From Halicephalobus mephisto (taxonomy: Eukaryota; Nematoda; Chromadorea; Rhabditida; Panagrolaimidae): 10,897 nucleotides of DNA. The first letter of the stretch is position 1. Every line of letters starts with the position of its first letter. Below, piece after piece: positions 8,028 to 10,897 of the stretch. The notes under the pieces are model-generated. The model worked only from the letters and a program-made list of their open reading frames with translations. It was not told the DNA's origin and searched no databases. A program made the position numbers and the translations under genes. Location of the stretch: the NCBI GenBank assembly GCA_009193035.1, contig SWDT01000291.1, forward strand, positions 1 to 10,897, given 5' to 3'.

Positions 8028-8035
8028 TATAAAAG
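8028..8035 (+). promoter_or_regulatory. TATA box (TATAAAAG)
   Basis: TATAAAAG lies 40 bp upstream of the ATG at 8076. This places transcription start close to 8058-8065 and leaves a 5' UTR of only some 10-20 nt. TGTTGTTCAG at 8061-8070 resembles a trans-splice acceptor, but little outron would precede it. Confidence 0.55.
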
Positions 8036-8075
8036 CCGTCAATAAAATTCATTTCCAACTTGTTGTTCAGAGCAA

Positions 8076-10597
8076 ATGAAACTACTTATCTTTCTGTTTT
8101 GTTTCTTCGTTACAGTATCCTCAACTCTGCTTCAGGAGATAGGAGAGTGTAATGCCACCACCACTTTGTATTACCTGAATCCGGGGGATATGCTTTTCGT
8201 AGAATCCCCGGATTTCCCGAAATCTATAACCAATCAACATGGAAACGACATCCAGTGCAGCATGACAGTGATTAGAAAAGATCGACAAGCAAAGGGATTA
8301 CGATTTATTTTCACCAATGGATACACGAGCAAATTCAAATTTGCGACGAGTGATGGAATAGCCAATCTGCCCTTCGAGTAAGTCAAAAATACTTGATTTC
8401 GGAAAATAAGTACTTTGGATATCTGATATTAAATGAATTTAAACTTTTCATCTTTTTTAAATTAACATCTCAAAAACTTGTCCAATTACACAGATATTTA
8501 AAAAATCCAAAGTTAAAATCACTGTAACTCGACTGATACTTCATGGATTTTCATATACTTTTTTAGTAGATTCAAAGAAGCTCCTTGTTTCTTGTGAAAT
8601 ATAACGAAATTAAGTGATTTCCCCCTTGTAAGAAGCGTAATATTAAATTTTCGATATTCTCTTCCAAAGCTCATGTTTATGAGGGAAATAAAACATGGTT
8701 TTTAAATACTGGAAATTAATCTTTGGTTTTATAGACATTTAATTATAAGTAAAACAGTAAAGTTATCTGGGTGTGGTAAAAGAGTTAAAAACTACTGTAA
8801 CTACTATTGAATAAATGTTTGTAAGTGTCTTCAGGATTATAGAGGACTAATAATCAATCACTTAAAAATTCATTAATAATGTTTTAGCTCCTACGACTCG
8901 ACCACAGATGTTGCCTTCTTTGATGCTGTGAACAAAAACTCCTTCGTTTACAGTTACAACGCCGGAAGCGGAGTGGACAAATGGTCAGCTTTCCAAGGAT
9001 TAATCTACGCCCCTCCCGTTGACGAACCAGCTTCAAACTGCTGGATGAACAACATGAATATCACTCTTTTGAATAACCAAAGAAGTCTGCCGTTGCTGTC
9101 TCTCGATGGACCTAATTCTAAGAGCTGCAGTTGGACCATCAGTGTCCCTGAGGGCATCGACCTAAAGATCACTGTTCCAGCTATGAGAGGAAATCAACTA
9201 CGGGTTTATCCTGATGGAGGAGATTTCATCAACCTGAAGGAAAAGGAAGTACAGTACATGAGTGGGAAGAGCTTCAAAATCGTTTACTTGCCTGATGGAA
9301 CAGGTGTGAGTGGACGCGTGGGAGCCCTGGCTCTGGTCAGTGCCATCAAACAAGCCAATCCAGTAGTTACTGATGTCTTAGGAAAAGAAATCGAACTAGA
9401 CGATAACCATTCTGTTATTTCCTTTTTTGATGGAAACACTGGATATGAAAACAATCACGTAGGAGTATTCTGACTTTACAAATTGGCAATAATAACTTTA
9501 GCGTTACACCTTCCCGATTGCTCCCAAGTCGGGATATGTCATCGCCCTTCAGTCCAATAAGCCGTTTCTGGAGTACATTGCTGACAGAATCGCAGTCTTC
9601 GACCGCACTGGAAGTAGTTATCCTATACTGGATTAGAAATACCACTTATTGGAAACTCCAAAAAATGTAATTTTGGACTTTCGAACAGACGAAACGATCA
9701 CCGGAGCCGGATTCGTTGTCACTAAGACTTTTATAGGTAAATTTGTATTAAAAAACAATTTAAAGAATTGTTGGAAAACCAGTAATCGGGAAATGGATCA
9801 AGCATTGTTTGTGTTGAGACCATTGCTTCAAATTTACTTTGAAAAAATGAAGATCAAAAGGATCATTAAAAAGAGAGATATGGGTCGTACCATGAACATT
9901 GCTTAAGAAATCAACAATCAAAATTCAACTCGATTGGTGAAAACTAAATTCAGCATTCTTCATATCAAGACTATTATCAACATGGTCCATCATTACAGGA
10001 TATCACTACTAATTAACAATCCTAATCTCATATTCAGTTTGTATTCCTCTAAAGTTCCGTTTTTCAGAATGCACTTGTGCTCCCTCAACCCTGATACTTC
10101 CCTGCCAAGGCTCTGCAACTCTTCCCCTGATGAACAATGACAATGAAATCTTCACTTACTGTAGTAACATGAACTGTGACTACAATATAGTTGGAAATCC
10201 CAACTGTCTAAATTCTGACTTCAAATTGAAAGTCTGTGGAAACCTCAGACAGGCGAGTGAAGACAGCTTCATTGTGACTGTTGACAACAACGTCGTCGTT
10301 AACGGAACTAATATGAACTATAATATCGACTATGAAGGTCACATCAACTCCGGTCAGAAGATAACTGTAAGTCTGAAATCTACAAGTGTCACGGAACCTC
10401 TATATAATGCCCCATTTGTGAATGTCGTTGTCGGAAGACCAGAAGCATTCACAACTTCTACAACAACAACCAAGGTATTTTCAATGGGGACTTTCTCAAC
10501 CAGTATGCCTCGCTCAGCTAACTCATCCCCAACAATAGCCCCATTGTTGCACCATCATATGAATCAAGAGATAAATAAATTGCTGCACGGCCAATAA
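8076..10597 (+). CDS. Secreted CUB-like domain protein, probably pseudogenised
   Basis: Exons are 8076-8377, 8888-9458, 9502-9736 and 10068-10597, with introns of 510, 43 and 331 nt (GTAAGT/TTTTAG, GTAGGA/ACTTTAG, GTAAAT/TTTTTCAG); every junction keeps the frame. Read past one stop, the product is 545 residues. Residues 1-16 are a signal peptide (KLLIFLFCFFVTVSS). C25 and C61 fit the first disulphide of the nematode CUB-like domain (Pfam CUB-like, formerly DUF141), which covers roughly residues 20-140. Later Cys-poor beta-type segments follow (from SNCWMNN; FDRTGSSYPILD; TPKNVILDFRTDETITGAGF; then ECTCAPSTLILPCQGSATLP). A Thr-rich linker (TTSTTTTK) follows residue ~490. Known relatives in C. 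elegans (dod, irg genes) are intestinal, secreted and pathogen-induced; binding targets are unknown. TAG at 9634 truncates the protein at 335 residues. After the linker the frame seems shifted: the true-looking tail lies in another frame to 10683. A 43-nt intron at 10475-10517 would instead end the protein at TAG 10536. Confidence 0.75.
8378..8887 (+). other. Intron 1 of the CUB-like gene (510 nt)
   Basis: GA|GTAAGT donor and AATGTTTTAG acceptor. The joined codon reads Asp and the frame continues with SYDSTTDVAFFDAV. The intron is AT-rich and nothing else is recognised inside. It is about ten times longer than the family's usual small introns, but contains no visible mobile element. Confidence 0.7.
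9634..9636 (+). other. In-frame TAG in exon 3 of the CUB-like gene
   Basis: TAG is codon 336, between SSYPILD and KYHLLETPKNVILDF, which read as continuous family sequence on both sides. One substitution from CAG (Gln) or TTG (Leu) explains it. A 42-nt in-frame intron 9595-9636 could formally remove it, but its donor (GCA|GTCTTC) is poor and it would delete the likely conserved VFDRTG. Confidence 0.65.
9737..10067 (+). other. Intron 3 of the CUB-like gene (331 nt)
   Basis: Donor ATAG|GTAAAT and acceptor CCGTTTTTCAG join TKTFI to ECTCAPSTLILPC across a split Glu codon. The exon 3 frame happens to stay open into the intron until TAA at 9904-9906, which would be a read-through end. The splice is preferred because the Cys-rich sequence downstream continues the protein. 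Confidence 0.65.
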
Positions 10598-10683
10598 CAA
10601 ACCCTTACTGGGTCCACCTTCCAAACACTGAAAACATCGATGATGTTCGCAGACAGAACGCCAAATTACAACTTTTAAATTAA
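10453..10683 (+). pseudogene. Frame-shifted C-terminal tail of the CUB-like gene, two TAA codons
   Basis: After the Thr-rich linker, the frame one base back from the CDS frame has strong protein character: FYNNNQGIFNGDFLNQYASL, TAA at 10519-10521, LIPNNSPIVAPSYESRDK, TAA at 10576-10578, IAARPITNPYWVHLPNTENI and DDVRRQNAKLQLLN, ending at TAA 10681-10683. The CDS frame over the same bases (PLLHHHMNQEINKLLHGQ) looks like a shadow. One lost base near 10475 would connect linker and tail. The tail and its natural stop suggest that the ancestral protein ended here, so this gene has lost its C-terminus. AATAAA at 10574-10579 overlaps the second TAA. Confidence 0.45.
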
Positions 10684-10897
10684 TCAATTCAATAACTATT
10701 TTATTGCTTTTAATCTTAAGTGCTTTTTCCATATCTCTCCTTCTAAAAGATCAACTGAGATAAACTAAATTAATACAATTCCAGCAGGACATTTTTCGGT
10801 AGATCTTTGTGAGAGTTTTAAAAGGTTATACCATCAACTCTTTATTTTCTCACCAATGACCTGCTAGTAATTTCCTCTCCTTTCTTTTAACTTCAAA
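10684..10897. other. Downstream flank, no feature recognised
   Basis: AT-rich sequence after the natural end of the CUB-like tail. There is no clean AATAAA and no coding frame that I trust. Confidence 0.4.

Noticed and set aside
8061..8070. SL1-type trans-splice acceptor TGTTGTTCAG before the ATG
   Set aside because: The TATA box at 8028-8035 leaves almost no outron, so ordinary initiation is simpler; transcript data would decide.
10475..10503. 29-nt intron that would move exon 4 into the tail frame
   Set aside because: Too short for a nematode spliceosomal intron, and it would still run into the TAA at 10519.
9634..10578. Reassigned stop codons (TAA/TAG read as Gln)
   Set aside because: The gene family and intron structure are nematode, which use the standard code; other fragments contain TGA and frameshifts too, which reassignment would not explain.
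1..10897. Intact transposase, IS, virus-like gene or CRISPR array
   Set aside because: No such protein motifs, terminal repeats with target duplications, or regular short repeats were found on either strand.

Overview
The window looks like part of a nematode chromosome, most likely from a Caenorhabditis species. It is AT-rich. Introns are short (43 to 60 nt) with TTTTCAG- or TTTAG-type acceptors. The one confidently recognised gene belongs to the secreted CUB-like family that is expanded in Caenorhabditis, whose best known members respond to infection in the intestine. Nothing looks bacterial or viral, and I see no CRISPR array or convincing RNA gene.

Right third (about 7800-10700, + strand): a CUB-like gene with a TATA box and a cluster of GATA motifs upstream, a signal peptide, and four exons (8076-8377, 8888-9458, 9502-9736, 10068 onward) joined in phase. 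It appears damaged. There is an in-frame TAG in exon 3. After a Thr-rich linker the conserved-looking C-terminal tail continues in another frame that contains two TAA codons. I read it as a recent or ongoing pseudogene, or a truncated allele; an assembly error must be excluded.

Middle (about 3490-7470, - strand): several short exon-like islands with believable protein sequence, in-phase splice sites and two poly(A) signals, some broken by stops or frameshifts. They suggest one or more unrecognised or decaying minus-strand genes. The best preserved is a C-terminal exon at 5698-6058.

Left third (1-3490): the last two exons of a minus-strand gene (113-477), then a field of highly degenerate repeats. 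Units at about 575-1260 point to the minus strand and similar units at about 1840-3300 point to the plus strand. Strand base skew seems to flip between the two blocks. One repeat stretch has a 122-codon open frame.

No multi-gene system can be assembled from what is visible. The main points of interest are the decaying immune-type gene, the opposed repeat field and the unassigned minus-strand exons. All exon models are hand-read, without alignment or transcript support.
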